A DNA stretch of 64,000 bases from an uncultured Campylobacterales bacterium (GCA_947503785.1 CANNFB010000009.1:37037-101036), one strand, 5' to 3'. Positions 10,379 to 20,514 are shown, numbered from the stretch's first letter. The notes: generated by a model not told the origin, from the sequence alone. Numbers and translations are program-made.

Positions 10379-10945
10379 TTATTTAGCTTTGATACCTTCA
10401 ATTTCAATATCAAGTTTAATAGTATTTCCAACTGTCAGACCACCAGCTTCTAATATTTTATTCCAAGTAATACCAAAATCTGTTCTATCGATTTTTCCAC
10501 TTAAGGCAAATCCAGCTCTTTCATTTCCCCAAGGATCTTTAATAGTTCCACCATTATCAAAGTCAAGTTTGATATTTTTTGTAACACCTTTCATAGTAAA
10601 GTCACCATAAACATCATCACCGTCAACTTTTGTTAATTTAAATGTAATTAATGGAAATTTAGCTGCATCAAATAATTCGGGTTCTCTTAAGTGCGCATCT
10701 CTTTTTTCATTATCTGTATTAATTGAAGCTGTTTGAATTTCTCCATTTAAAGATACTAAAGTCTTAGTTTTTTCGTCATATTCAAATGAGCCTTTAAATT
10801 CATTAAAGTTTCCCTTTACATTTGAAATCATTAAATGTTTAACTTTAAACCCCATGTTTGAGTGACTCTTATCTACGTTGTATGTTCCTGCAAAAAGTGT
10901 TGAAACTAATAATGTACTTGTTAGTACGAATTTTTTTAAATTCAT
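10379..10945 (-). CDS. YceI family periplasmic protein
   Basis: Signal peptide, GTYNVDKSHSNMGFKVKHLMISNVKGNFNEFKG. Confidence 0.92.
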   Translation of the reverse strand: MNLKKFVLTSTLLVSTLFAGTYNVDKSHSNMGFKVKHLMISNVKGNFNEFKGSFEYDEKTKTLVSLNGEIQTASINTDNEKRDAHLREPELFDAAKFPLITFKLTKVDGDDVYGDFTMKGVTKNIKLDFDNGGTIKDPWGNERAGFALSGKIDRTDFGITWNKILEAGGLTVGNTIKLDIEIEGIKAK

Positions 10946-11011
10946 TTTAATCCTTTTATAAAATTTTTAATAACAAATATAATAACATCATAAAACTTAA
11001 AATTATAAAAT

Positions 11012-11830
11012 CTATAGCCAAATATTATCTAATAATCTTGTATTTCCAAATTTTGCTACTATTAATATAATTGTGTTTTTTAATTCAATTTCTTTTATTT
11101 CATTAAAATCTCTATCTACAATAGCTACATATTCTACATCTAAAGTTCTCATAATTTCTAGTATTCTATTTTTTATAATCTTTACATCTACTTCACCTTT
11201 AGCTATTAAAGCCCCAGCTGAATATAAAGATCTTGAGATTAATAAAGCTTCTTCTCTTTGCTTACTACTTAAATAAATATTTCTAGAACTAAGTGCTAAT
11301 CCATCACTTTCTCTTACTATTTCACATGAGACTATATTAATTGGAAGGAATAAATTTTTAACCATTTGAGAAATTAGTGATAGTTGTTGTGCATCTTTTT
11401 TTCCAAAGTATGCATTTGTAGGCTGAGTAATTCCAAATAGTTTTAAGACAACTTGTAATACACCATCAAAATGTCCAGGTCTTGAAAGCCCTTCTAAAAT
11501 ATAGCTTTTATTTGGTGCTTTTATTAAAATCTCTTCTTTTGAATACATAGTAGAAATTTTAGGCATAAATAAGTAATCAACTTTACAAAGTTCACATATT
11601 TTTTTATCGGCTTCTTCTTTTCGCGGATATGCATCTAAATCTTCACCTGGAAGAAATTGAGTCGGGTTTACAAAAATTGAAACAATTACAATATCATTGT
11701 CTTTTCTAGCTTGTTTAATAAGTGAAATATGTCCATCATGCAATGCTCCCATTGTTGGAACAAAGCCAACATTTGAAGTTATAGTTTTTCTTATGTTTTG
11801 TAATTCTTCTATAGTTTTTAATATTTTCAA
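11012..11830 (-). CDS. panC: pantoate--beta-alanine ligase
   Basis: [32 protein letters not shown]. Confidence 0.95.
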   Translation of the reverse strand: MKILKTIEELQNIRKTITSNVGFVPTMGALHDGHISLIKQARKDNDIVIVSIFVNPTQFLPGEDLDAYPRKEEADKKICELCKVDYLFMPKISTMYSKEEILIKAPNKSYILEGLSRPGHFDGVLQVVLKLFGITQPTNAYFGKKDAQQLSLISQMVKNLFLPINIVSCEIVRESDGLALSSRNIYLSSKQREEALLISRSLYSAGALIAKGEVDVKIIKNRILEIMRTLDVEYVAIVDRDFNEIKEIELKNTIILIVAKFGNTRLLDNIWL

Positions 11831-11851
11831 TTATTTTCCTTATTTAAATTT

Positions 11852-12826
11852 TTATTTACCATCATAATTTGGATTTAATTTAAGTAGTACCAAGTCTGCA
11901 ATCATATTTCCAATTAATGTCAAAAATGCTCCAATTATAAGTATTCCCATAATTACTGGATAATCATGACTTAATGCACTTTGGAAAAATAGTAAGCCCA
12001 TTCCATCTATTGAAAATATAGTTTCAAGGATTACAGAACCCCCAATAATTCCAGGAAGAGAAAGTCCTAAAAGTGTAATAACAGGAGGATATAAATTTGG
12101 TAAAATATAATATCGTAAGATTTGTTTATTACTTAGTCCTCGTGACCTGGCAAAAAATATGTAATCAGATTTAAGTATTTCAATTGTAAGTGAACGAATA
12201 TATAAAGTCAAACTTCCAATTCCTCCAAAAACAATTATTGTAATTGGTAAAATTAAATGCCATGCATAATCTAAATAGTAATTTAAACTTCCATCATCTG
12301 GTATTGAATGTAATCCTGCAATTGGTAAAATTTCAAAAGTTATTGAAAATACTAAAACAGCCAAAAGAGCTAGATAAAAAGAAGGCATAGAAAAACTAAT
12401 AAGTGATAATTGTCCAGTAAATTTATCAAAAAAACTGTTTTTATTTAAAGCTGCTTTTATTCCTAAATACAATGATAAAACAAAGATTAAAATCATTGAT
12501 ATTATATTGATGATTAAAGTTATAGGAATACGAGTTAATATCTCATCTTTAACCATTGAACCACTTGCAAATGATATTCCAAAATCAAGTTGAATTATTG
12601 CTATGATCCATGAGTAAAACTGCATATATAAAGGTTCATCAAGGCCATAGATTGCTTTTAGTTGTGCTACTGATTCTTCAGTAATATTTGGATTTAATGC
12701 ACCACTTGCAAAAAAAGAGTTTGGAGCTAGGTTTATTGCTAAAAAAGATATCAGGCTAATAATAAAAAGCATGATAATTAAGTATAATACTTTATTCAAA
12801 AATAATTTCATAAAATGATTATACAT
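11852..12826 (-). CDS. ABC transporter permease (Dpp/OppB-type)
   Basis: Multi-TM, EILKSDYIFFARSRGLSNKQILRYYILPNLYPPVIT EAA loop. Confidence 0.88.
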   Translation of the reverse strand: MYNHFMKLFLNKVLYLIIMLFIISLISFLAINLAPNSFFASGALNPNITEESVAQLKAIYGLDEPLYMQFYSWIIAIIQLDFGISFASGSMVKDEILTRIPITLIINIISMILIFVLSLYLGIKAALNKNSFFDKFTGQLSLISFSMPSFYLALLAVLVFSITFEILPIAGLHSIPDDGSLNYYLDYAWHLILPITIIVFGGIGSLTLYIRSLTIEILKSDYIFFARSRGLSNKQILRYYILPNLYPPVITLLGLSLPGIIGGSVILETIFSIDGMGLLFFQSALSHDYPVIMGILIIGAFLTLIGNMIADLVLLKLNPNYDGK

Positions 12827-12840
12827 AAGATAGGTTTAAA

Positions 12841-13191
12841 ATGTTAGGAATAGATGTAGTTTCAATAGATAGAATAAAAAGAATGCACGAAAAGTTTGGT
12901 ATTAAAGCATACGAAAAGTTTTTAAATCCAGATGAAATAGTATTAGTAAGAAGAGTGGAAACAGCTGCTGGTTTTTGGGCAGCAAAAGAAGCTGCCAGTA
13001 AAGCTATTGGTACGGGTATTGGAGCTAGCTGTGGTTTTCATGATATTAAGATATCAAAAACTGCAAAAGGTGCACCAAAGCTAAAATATAAGAAAAAAGT
13101 TAGACAGAAATTTAATATAAAAGAGACACATGTCTCAATTACCCATGATTCAGGTTTTGCAATAGCAATTGTTAAAAATGTTATAAAATAA
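12841..13191 (+). CDS. acpS: holo-[acyl-carrier-protein] synthase
   Basis: MLGIDVVSIDRIKR..., FWAAKEAASKAIGTG. Confidence 0.95.
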   Translation: MLGIDVVSIDRIKRMHEKFGIKAYEKFLNPDEIVLVRRVETAAGFWAAKEAASKAIGTGIGASCGFHDIKISKTAKGAPKLKYKKKVRQKFNIKETHVSITHDSGFAIAIVKNVIK

Positions 13192-13206
13192 TACCTATTT
13201 AAATTA

Positions 13207-13227
13207 TTTTAGATAGAATATCTAAAA
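13207..13227. promoter_or_regulatory. 9-bp inverted repeat TTTTAGATA-gaa-TATCTAAAA upstream of the effector gene
   Basis: Perfect arms by inspection, ends 19 nt before the 13246 start. Confidence 0.4.
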
Positions 13228-13245
13228 AATAATTATGGATATTAA

Positions 13246-16200
13246 ATGGGAAATACTCTTAACGTAGTAGAAGAAGGTTTTATCAAGTGCGCTTGTGGTG
13301 GAAAAGTTACTTTAAAATCAACAGTTGCCGGCCTTACAATTGGAGGAAAGAAACCTCTTTATTGGAAAGATTTATTAAATGCACCAGTTGCATGTCCTAG
13401 AAGTTCAAAACAAAATCCTTGTACAAAAGTTGCTGCTATTACATCAGTAGGAACTGAACCTAATGTTGGAGCAAATGGAGAACCTTATTTATTAAGAACT
13501 GATGGTTTTGTAACAGATAAAGGTCGTCCAGTAATTTTAGTAGATCCGGGTCAATATACTTCCAAAATACTCGCACCACCTAGCACAAAATCAGAATTTG
13601 TTGAAGAAGAAAAACCAAGCGAAGCGGCACTAAAAGAAGCAAAAGAAAATATAGCAAAAGAAAAATACAAGTTATATCTAATAAGACCTAGTAAAGATAA
13701 TAAGAACGAAGATATATATAAACCCCTACGAGCTAGTAGAAATTTTATGAAAACTGAAAACTTTTATTCAAAAGACAAAGATATAAATCCAAGAATAAAA
13801 GATAAAATATATACAGCACTTCAATCTTATGTATATATAAAAACAGCTAAAAATATAGACGAATACAAAGTTGTTTCAAAAGGTACACTTTGTGCTGAGA
13901 ATCTAAACGAAATATCATATAAAAATGAAAAAAATATTCCTAGTAAATATATTCCATTAAATGACGATAAAGATATAGAAATATTTTATACAAATGTAAA
14001 ACTTAGAAAATCAAAAAAGAATAGAGAAGCTGATTTAAAAAACTTTGAAGCAATACCTCTGAATCCTAAAACATTAGTTTCAAAAAAAGAAAAAGCATTT
14101 TATATAAAAGATATACAAAGTTTAAAAACAAATGAAATTACAAAAGAAGATATTCAAACTCAAAAGAAATTTGATCCACTTAAAATACATGAAAAGAATT
14201 CAAAACTCTATCCGTTAAATGTAGTTTGTACAATAGAAGATGAACTAGGAATTATAGAAGATCTATATCAAGAGTATGAATCAACTTTTAAACTAAACTT
14301 TGTAAAAAATGAAGATATTATAGATGATATAAGAGATAAAAATGCTTATGTTTATAACGTAGCTAGTCAAATTAATTATTTTTATGTATCCGAAGAAAGA
14401 AAAGAGAAATATAATAAAAATATAAAAAAACTATCATCTTTTTATAGTACCTTTGTAAGAGAAGTTTTATATGGAAAATTATCTGATATTATAATTGAAG
14501 ATAAAAGTTTTGATTTAGCAGATATTGTAGTGCCAAACTTTGATGTGTCTTCCCATTATTATAACCAAATTGAGTTTTTAAATAAATCTTTTTTTATAAA
14601 TAAAAAAATCGAATTATATAATGGACAATTGAAATTTATTAACAATAATTTAAACTACTATTACAATCCAAATGAAACACATGCGGATATTGATCATAAA
14701 AATAATATTATTAGTAAAAACATTGAAGAAAGAGGAATAAATAGAGCTATTCATACTGCACATGGGTACTTGAAGTTTTCAAATTATCATGATGATTATA
14801 AAACATATAGAGAAAATCCAAATAAATTACTAGCGTTACTAGTGTTTTCTATTTTATTTTCTGGAGATTATGATGAAGATATTAGAGCTATAAAAGGATT
14901 AGAAGATAAAAAAATAGAGTTTTATAATCTTCTTATAAATATGCGACCACTACCTCCTATTAGTGATAACGATATTGAAGATATAGACTATATGCTAAAA
15001 GATCAAAAGTTATATAAAGATATGTTTGAAGGAAGTACTAAAAAAAGTGGTTTTATTTTTAAAAAAGAGCATAAAGATAAAAATACACTATTAGCACAAT
15101 TTGATAATTTAGAATATATTCATAAAAAAGTATCATTTTCGTATGACGAAGCAAAAAAAATAAACATACAAACAGCTTTAGAATTTGAAGATTTATATAG
15201 AAGTAAACACTTATCAACTTTTGAAATAGATAAATCTTTGGTATCTCCAGATAAACTACTAAAACGTATAGTAAAACAGATGCAAAGCACTAAAGTCAAA
15301 ACCTTGCTATCTTCTTATGTAAAATTAAAAGAGTTTGAAAATAATACTACTGAAGTTTCGTATCATTATTATATGTTAAATATAGCATTTGCTTTTGTAA
15401 AACTAGTAGCTTATTGTGATGAAGAACAAAATATTTTGACACCTTTTAATACTAGCTCAAAACATATCCTAGATTTTATGGAAAAATTAACAGTAGCAAG
15501 AGAAAATATACAAGATATGAATGAATGGGCAGATTATAGAGATAGTAAAAAGCTATTCTTTGAAACATACTCTTTAGTTCTTAATTCTGTTGTAACACAC
15601 TCTTGTATTCAAAATGGTCAAAATAATATAGATAAAAAATTTGAAGAAAGACAAACAAACGCTTTATCATTCTTAAATAAAATTGGACATTTACATGGCT
15701 TAGAAACAAAAATAAATTTTACATTCTCAAAAGAAAAAAAGAAAAATCCAAATCAAAGTTATAAATCACTTATAGCAAATAACTTTGATATTGGTCAAAA
15801 GTCTCAAGACACAGCAAATGGACTATATAATACTTTAAATGCAATAAATGGTTTTACAAAAAGATTAGCAGATGTTAACGGTATCTTCGAAGAGATAAAA
15901 GCTCTAAAAAATGAAGAACTAGCTTTAAAAAATGAGATTGATAAACTAAATAATGATTCTTCTCAAAGAAAACATATCAAGAAAAAAAGAAAAAAAGAAA
16001 TAGTAAATTTGATTGAGGAAAAGCAAGCTAAGATTAATAAGCTTGGTGGAAGTACTAATTATGATGATTTAGGTGATGACAAAAGAGTTGTTACTTTTAA
16101 TATAAGTAAATTCAAAAAAACCTTAGCCTCAACAAAAGCTCTCTCAAATGTAGTCGCACTTATAGGAGTATCAAACTACTATAATTCTTATGAAAAACTA

Positions 16201-17223
16201 AAACTATCAAATCTAACAGCTTTTGCATCAGATGTGTCAACATTGTCAATTTTAGCTTTAGAAGGATTAGAAAAAGCAAAAAATAATGTCAAACTAGCAA
16301 CTACTTTAATATCACAAACAGCAAATAAAGCAAAATTAAATATAGGAGCATTTGCATATAGATTAGATATATTTATTACAATAATAGCAGGAGTTAGTAG
16401 ATTTACTGAACTAGATAAAGAAGATATAGATGGAAAAGCAGTAACAGCTATAACAAGCGGACTACAAGTAATATTTCTTTTAAGAGCAACATGGGTTGGA
16501 TTTGCAGTAGCAGGTGCAACAGAATTAGCCTATCAATTAATACTTAACTTTACACATATAATAAATAGCCCAATAGAAAACTATATAAATAAATCCTTAC
16601 TTTATAAAACAAAGATGGATAATGAATATAAATTTAAAACAACAATCTTAAATAGAACACTAAAAGGTTCAAGTTTAAAAATACCAATATTTAATACCTT
16701 TAAAGATATTCAAAACTTTATAGGAGATAATTATGATAAAAATAAAGGAATACTTGATTCAGCTTTGTTAAATGAAATATCAGTACTTAAAAAAACACTG
16801 TTTGGATTAGAATTAGAGTTATACTCAAATAGAATGCCTTCTAATAATGGAAAAATCACTAAATCTACTGGAGTTAAAATACCTAATAAAATATTTAAAG
16901 ATAAAGGCTTTAAATTAATAATGATAAATAATAAAAATGAGTATAATTTATTAGAAAATATTAATGCAACAGAAAATTCAGATTATCAAGTATTTGACTT
17001 ATTAAATAAGGAAGTAAAAATAGAAGACATGAGAACAATAAATGGATCTAAAAATTCACTTATAGTTATCACAGAAAATATTTCATTGAAATATGAGTAT
17101 AGTTTTTATACTCAAATGAATGATCGTGCAGGGATGAACTATACAATACAAATACCATCTTTTAAAGATAGTTTATTAAATAGTGAAGATGAAAAATATA
17201 TAGGAACAATAACAAATGATTAA
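13246..17223 (+). CDS. putative secreted effector/polymorphic toxin with PAAR-like N-terminus, long middle region and hydrophobic C-terminal module
   Basis: N-term GFIKCACGGKVTL...GGKKPLYWKDLLNAPVACP...NPCTKV...VILVDPGQ resembles PAAR-like spike-tip modules; charged coiled coil; hydrophobic segments ITIIAGVSRF...VIFLLRATWVGFAVAGATELAYQLIL; followed by overlapping lipoprotein gene. Confidence 0.65.
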   Translation: MGNTLNVVEEGFIKCACGGKVTLKSTVAGLTIGGKKPLYWKDLLNAPVACPRSSKQNPCTKVAAITSVGTEPNVGANGEPYLLRTDGFVTDKGRPVILVDPGQYTSKILAPPSTKSEFVEEEKPSEAALKEAKENIAKEKYKLYLIRPSKDNKNEDIYKPLRASRNFMKTENFYSKDKDINPRIKDKIYTALQSYVYIKTAKNIDEYKVVSKGTLCAENLNEISYKNEKNIPSKYIPLNDDKDIEIFYTNVKLRKSKKNREADLKNFEAIPLNPKTLVSKKEKAFYIKDIQSLKTNEITKEDIQTQKKFDPLKIHEKNSKLYPLNVVCTIEDELGIIEDLYQEYESTFKLNFVKNEDIIDDIRDKNAYVYNVASQINYFYVSEERKEKYNKNIKKLSSFYSTFVREVLYGKLSDIIIEDKSFDLADIVVPNFDVSSHYYNQIEFLNKSFFINKKIELYNGQLKFINNNLNYYYNPNETHADIDHKNNIISKNIEERGINRAIHTAHGYLKFSNYHDDYKTYRENPNKLLALLVFSILFSGDYDEDIRAIKGLEDKKIEFYNLLINMRPLPPISDNDIEDIDYMLKDQKLYKDMFEGSTKKSGFIFKKEHKDKNTLLAQFDNLEYIHKKVSFSYDEAKKINIQTALEFEDLYRSKHLSTFEIDKSLVSPDKLLKRIVKQMQSTKVKTLLSSYVKLKEFENNTTEVSYHYYMLNIAFAFVKLVAYCDEEQNILTPFNTSSKHILDFMEKLTVARENIQDMNEWADYRDSKKLFFETYSLVLNSVVTHSCIQNGQNNIDKKFEERQTNALSFLNKIGHLHGLETKINFTFSKEKKKNPNQSYKSLIANNFDIGQKSQDTANGLYNTLNAINGFTKRLADVNGIFEEIKALKNEELALKNEIDKLNNDSSQRKHIKKKRKKEIVNLIEEKQAKINKLGGSTNYDDLGDDKRVVTFNISKFKKTLASTKALSNVVALIGVSNYYNSYEKLKLSNLTAFASDVSTLSILALEGLEKAKNNVKLATTLISQTANKAKLNIGAFAYRLDIFITIIAGVSRFTELDKEDIDGKAVTAITSGLQVIFLLRATWVGFAVAGATELAYQLILNFTHIINSPIENYINKSLLYKTKMDNEYKFKTTILNRTLKGSSLKIPIFNTFKDIQNFIGDNYDKNKGILDSALLNEISVLKKTLFGLELELYSNRMPSNNGKITKSTGVKIPNKIFKDKGFKLIMINNKNEYNLLENINATENSDYQVFDLLNKEVKIEDMRTINGSKNSLIVITENISLKYEYSFYTQMNDRAGMNYTIQIPSFKDSLLNSEDEKYIGTITND
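16446..16655 (+). repeat. direct repeat copy 1 (in effector gene), ~210 bp
   Basis: Gapless match to 17942-18151 (offset 1496) with 5 mismatches counted by eye. Confidence 0.9.
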
Positions 17224-17899
17224 ACTAATAAAAATATTAACAATAGTAACACTTCTAATATTTACAGGATGTGACGAACCTCTAGGTAAGAAAACAACAA
17301 CTACTATACTTACAACAAAAGATATGGATCCAAGACTTAAGGCTTATCCTGAAGCGGTTGAGTGGTATAAAGACGCAGGAAATTATCCTGAGGCGGCTTT
17401 TAATTTGGGAGTTATATACCAGACAAAAATAAAAGATTATAAAGAATCATTAATATGGTACAGTAAAGCATATAATTTAGGATATAAAAATGATATTGAA
17501 AACAATATTGCATCTGTTTACGAGGATATGAAAGATTATAAGAGTTCAATTGATTGGTATATTAAATCAAATTCTTTGGATTCAATTGCAAATTTAGGAC
17601 TACTATATAAATCAAAACTAAAAGATTATAAGAATTCTATAAAATATTATAAACTAGCTATAGAGAGAGAGAGTTTAAGATCATTACGAGGTATGGCCTG
17701 GCTTTATCATGAAAACCTAAAAGATGATGTCAAATCCAGTGCTTATATGATAAATCTAATTGAATATGGAAAAACAAAACATCATATTGTTTCATTTTTA
17801 AAAGAAAAATGGAACCTATCAGACGAAACAATAAAAAAAGGCTATGAACTACAACTAACAATGCCAGGACTTCCAAGAAGATATACAGGTGGAATTTAA
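17216..17899 (+). CDS. TPR/Sel1-like lipoprotein, candidate immunity protein for 13246-17223
   Basis: Lipobox LLIFTGC, tandem YKESLIWYSKAYNLG-type repeats; start overlaps effector stop by 8 nt; C-term KKGYELQLTMPGLP shared with 19164-19976. Confidence 0.65.
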   Translation: MIKLIKILTIVTLLIFTGCDEPLGKKTTTTILTTKDMDPRLKAYPEAVEWYKDAGNYPEAAFNLGVIYQTKIKDYKESLIWYSKAYNLGYKNDIENNIASVYEDMKDYKSSIDWYIKSNSLDSIANLGLLYKSKLKDYKNSIKYYKLAIERESLRSLRGMAWLYHENLKDDVKSSAYMINLIEYGKTKHHIVSFLKEKWNLSDETIKKGYELQLTMPGLPRRYTGGI

Positions 17900-17903
17900 T
17901 TAA

Positions 17904-19163
17904 TTCCATCTTTATGAAAAACTAAAACTATCAAATCTAAGAGCTATAACAAGCGGACTACAAGTAATATTTCTTTTAAGAGCAACATGGGTTGGATTTG
18001 CAGTAGCAGGTGCAACAGAATTAGCCTATCAATTAATACTTAACTTTACACATATAATAAATAGCCCAATAGAAAACTATATAAACAAATCTCTACTTTA
18101 TAAAACAAAGATGGATTATGAATATAAATTTAAAACAATAATCTTAAATAGCTTTCCCGAAGGCATGTTAAATGCAATTATGAAGAAAGATGATATAAAA
18201 CTTAATATTAATTTACATAATAGTAAGTTTTTAACAGGATTAAAAACAGGGGTCTCAAAAGTATCAGCATATGCAGTAATAATAATGTCAATAATGGATG
18301 CTGTAAAATATCAGAAAAATGAAGATTATGATGCACTAGCAGCAACAGTAGCTATGATAGGAGTAAATGTCCTAGCTCTACTAGTTACTAGTGGAATGCC
18401 ATTAGTAGTATTTGTAACAATAAGTTCAATAGTATATGCAATTGCAATGTTAACATTTGTAGATAGTGCTTTTGAGTCTTATTTGAAAAGGTCTTTGTTC
18501 TATGAAAATAAAATGTCAAAAAACAAATATATCAAAAAATATCCAGCAACATTTCTTTTAGAATCAACAAATAAAAACTCTAGCCTAAAAGCAATTAATT
18601 CAGATGGTTTTACAAAAACAAAAGAGATATTTGATTTTATAGGAAAGAACTATGAGAAAAATGAGATATATTTTGATACAGGATTAAAAAATGAGCTAAG
18701 TTTTTTAAATGCTGCTTTATATGGATATAAACTAGAAATAACAGATTTTAACTCACATCAAAGAGTAAAAATAAAAACAGGTTTAGAGATAAGTATGTAT
18801 GTTAATCATGCTGTAGAAATACCTAAAGATATTGCTGAAGATATTGATTTTACATTATATTTAGTAGGTGACAAAATTAATAAAAATTTTAAATTAAAAG
18901 ATTTAGTTAATAATGGAAGTTCGTATGCATTTAACTTCTTCCCAGAAAAAGACCCATACTTTGATTTATCACTATTCCCACACAGTTTAAAAGTAAAAAA
19001 TCATACATCATATATCATAATAAAATCTTCAAAAATAGATATGAAATATAAAGTAGTATTTAGAGATAATGATAAAATAACACCAAACTCTCACATAGAA
19101 ATAGATAGTTTAGAGCAAGTAAGCTTTGATATAGAAGACGAAGAAATAATAGAAGGAAAATAA
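17904..19163 (+). pseudogene. orphan effector C-terminal module lacking a conventional 5' start (open from 17904; first ATG 18111)
   Basis: No in-frame ATG/GTG/TTG before 18111; N-terminal part near-identical to parental effector; rest paralogous (IFDFIGKNYEKNEIYFDTGLKNELSFLNAALYGYKLEI vs IQNFIGDNYDKNKGILDSALLNEISVLKKTLFGLELEL). Confidence 0.7.
17912..18151 (+). repeat. direct repeat copy 2 (start of orphan module): 29 bp matching 16188-16216 fused to 210 bp matching 16446-16655
   Basis: Sequence comparison by eye; intervening 228 bp of the parental gene is absent. Confidence 0.9.
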
Positions 19164-19976
19164 TTGAAAAAAATATTACAAACAATATTACTTATAAGTT
19201 TAACCCTAGGAATTACAGCTTGTACAAAAGAAGAAAAGAAAAAAGAAGAAGTTAAATATACCGCTTCATTACCTATGCCTGAATGGGATGAGGAAAAGAG
19301 TAAAAGAATTTGGAATGTCTATAAAAACTGGCATACTGCAAAAAATGATCCAATCCCCGCCACAAAAATAGGTTACGCATACGCAGATAAACTAAAAGAC
19401 CATGAAAAAGCACTAGAGTGGTTTAAATATGCTGATTCAATGGTAAGCTTTGGAGAAAACTCATATTTTGCATGTTATTCATTGAATAAATTAAAACAAT
19501 ATGATGAAGCAATAACTTGGTGTAAAAAAGCAGTTGAACAAAACTGGGATAAGGCATTACTAGAACTAGGTGATGTTTATCTTAATAAATTAGATTATAA
19601 TGAGTCTATAGTGTGGTTTAAGAAATCTTTTGAAAAAACAAAGGATAATATATCTGCAAATGCTCTAGGTTATGCTTATTCAGATATAAAAAAATTTAAA
19701 GAAGCTGAGAAGTGGTATAAAGAAGCTATTAAACTTGATAATTATGAGGCTTATAAAAATATAGCGATACTTTATAATAAAAATTTAAAAGATGATATAA
19801 AAGCTGCAGCTTACTCAATTGCAGTTATTAATACAAAGTATAGAAAAGGTTCAGTATTAAAACTTTTAAAGGAAACATGGAAAATACCAAACGAAACAAT
19901 AAAAAAAGGCTACGAATTACAATTAAACTCGCCAGATTTTCCTGTTAAATATGATGGTAACTTAGGATTAGAATAA
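19164..19976 (+). CDS. TPR/Sel1-like lipoprotein, candidate immunity protein for the orphan module
   Basis: Lipobox LTLGITAC, TPR-like repeats, TTG start abutting the orphan module stop, shared C-term KKGYELQLNSPDFP. Confidence 0.65.
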   Translation: MKKILQTILLISLTLGITACTKEEKKKEEVKYTASLPMPEWDEEKSKRIWNVYKNWHTAKNDPIPATKIGYAYADKLKDHEKALEWFKYADSMVSFGENSYFACYSLNKLKQYDEAITWCKKAVEQNWDKALLELGDVYLNKLDYNESIVWFKKSFEKTKDNISANALGYAYSDIKKFKEAEKWYKEAIKLDNYEAYKNIAILYNKNLKDDIKAAAYSIAVINTKYRKGSVLKLLKETWKIPNETIKKGYELQLNSPDFPVKYDGNLGLE

Positions 19977-20133
19977 TAAAGATATTCTTAACTCTGCTGG
20001 TAGTTGGTATATTTTTTTGCAAGATACTCAGTATAAAAACAACAAGAAATAACACCCGTTCATCCAGATTTAATAAAACAAGATATGAAGAATATAAAAA
20101 ACTCTTCAAAATAAGATATATTCGATTGTAAAT

Positions 20134-20514
20134 TTAATCTTTTGTTAAATATCTCTCAAGAATAATCTTAGCAGCAATAGAGTCTATTCTTCCGTCTCTT
20201 TTGTATTTAATTTCACCTTTGATTAAATCCTCTGCTTCAATTGAACTCATATTTTCTTCTTGAAATTCATAAGGAATTTTCAGTTCTAAAAGTGCTACAA
20301 AATGTTTTATTCTTTTTTGCATATCTTCACTCGAACTAGGAAATCCAACGATTAGTTTTTTAATATCCCATTCTTTTAAAAAAGTATTTACATCACGTGC
20401 TGCTTGATTTCTATTTTTTCTTAAAATTGGATCTTTTGGAGTTACAATATTTGAACCAACACATATAGCAACTCCAATTCTTTTAAGACCTACATCAATA
20501 GAAGCTAGGCTCAA
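20134..20514 (-). CDS. ruvX: Holliday junction resolvase-like RuvX/YqgF
   Basis: MSLASIDVGLKRIGVAIC...GFPSS, C-terminal DSIAAKIILERYL. Confidence 0.93.
   Translation of the reverse strand: MSLASIDVGLKRIGVAICVGSNIVTPKDPILRKNRNQAARDVNTFLKEWDIKKLIVGFPSSSEDMQKRIKHFVALLELKIPYEFQEENMSSIEAEDLIKGEIKYKRDGRIDSIAAKIILERYLTKD

Noticed and set aside
17885-17906. Short inverted repeat GGAATT...AATTCC at the orphan module border as an attachment site
   Set aside because: Only 6-bp arms in AT-rich sequence; likely chance.
13246-19976. Interpreting the effector region as a prophage tail module
   Set aside because: No integrase, capsid, tail or lysis genes; two lipoprotein partners and repeated C-terminal modules fit a polymorphic toxin island better.
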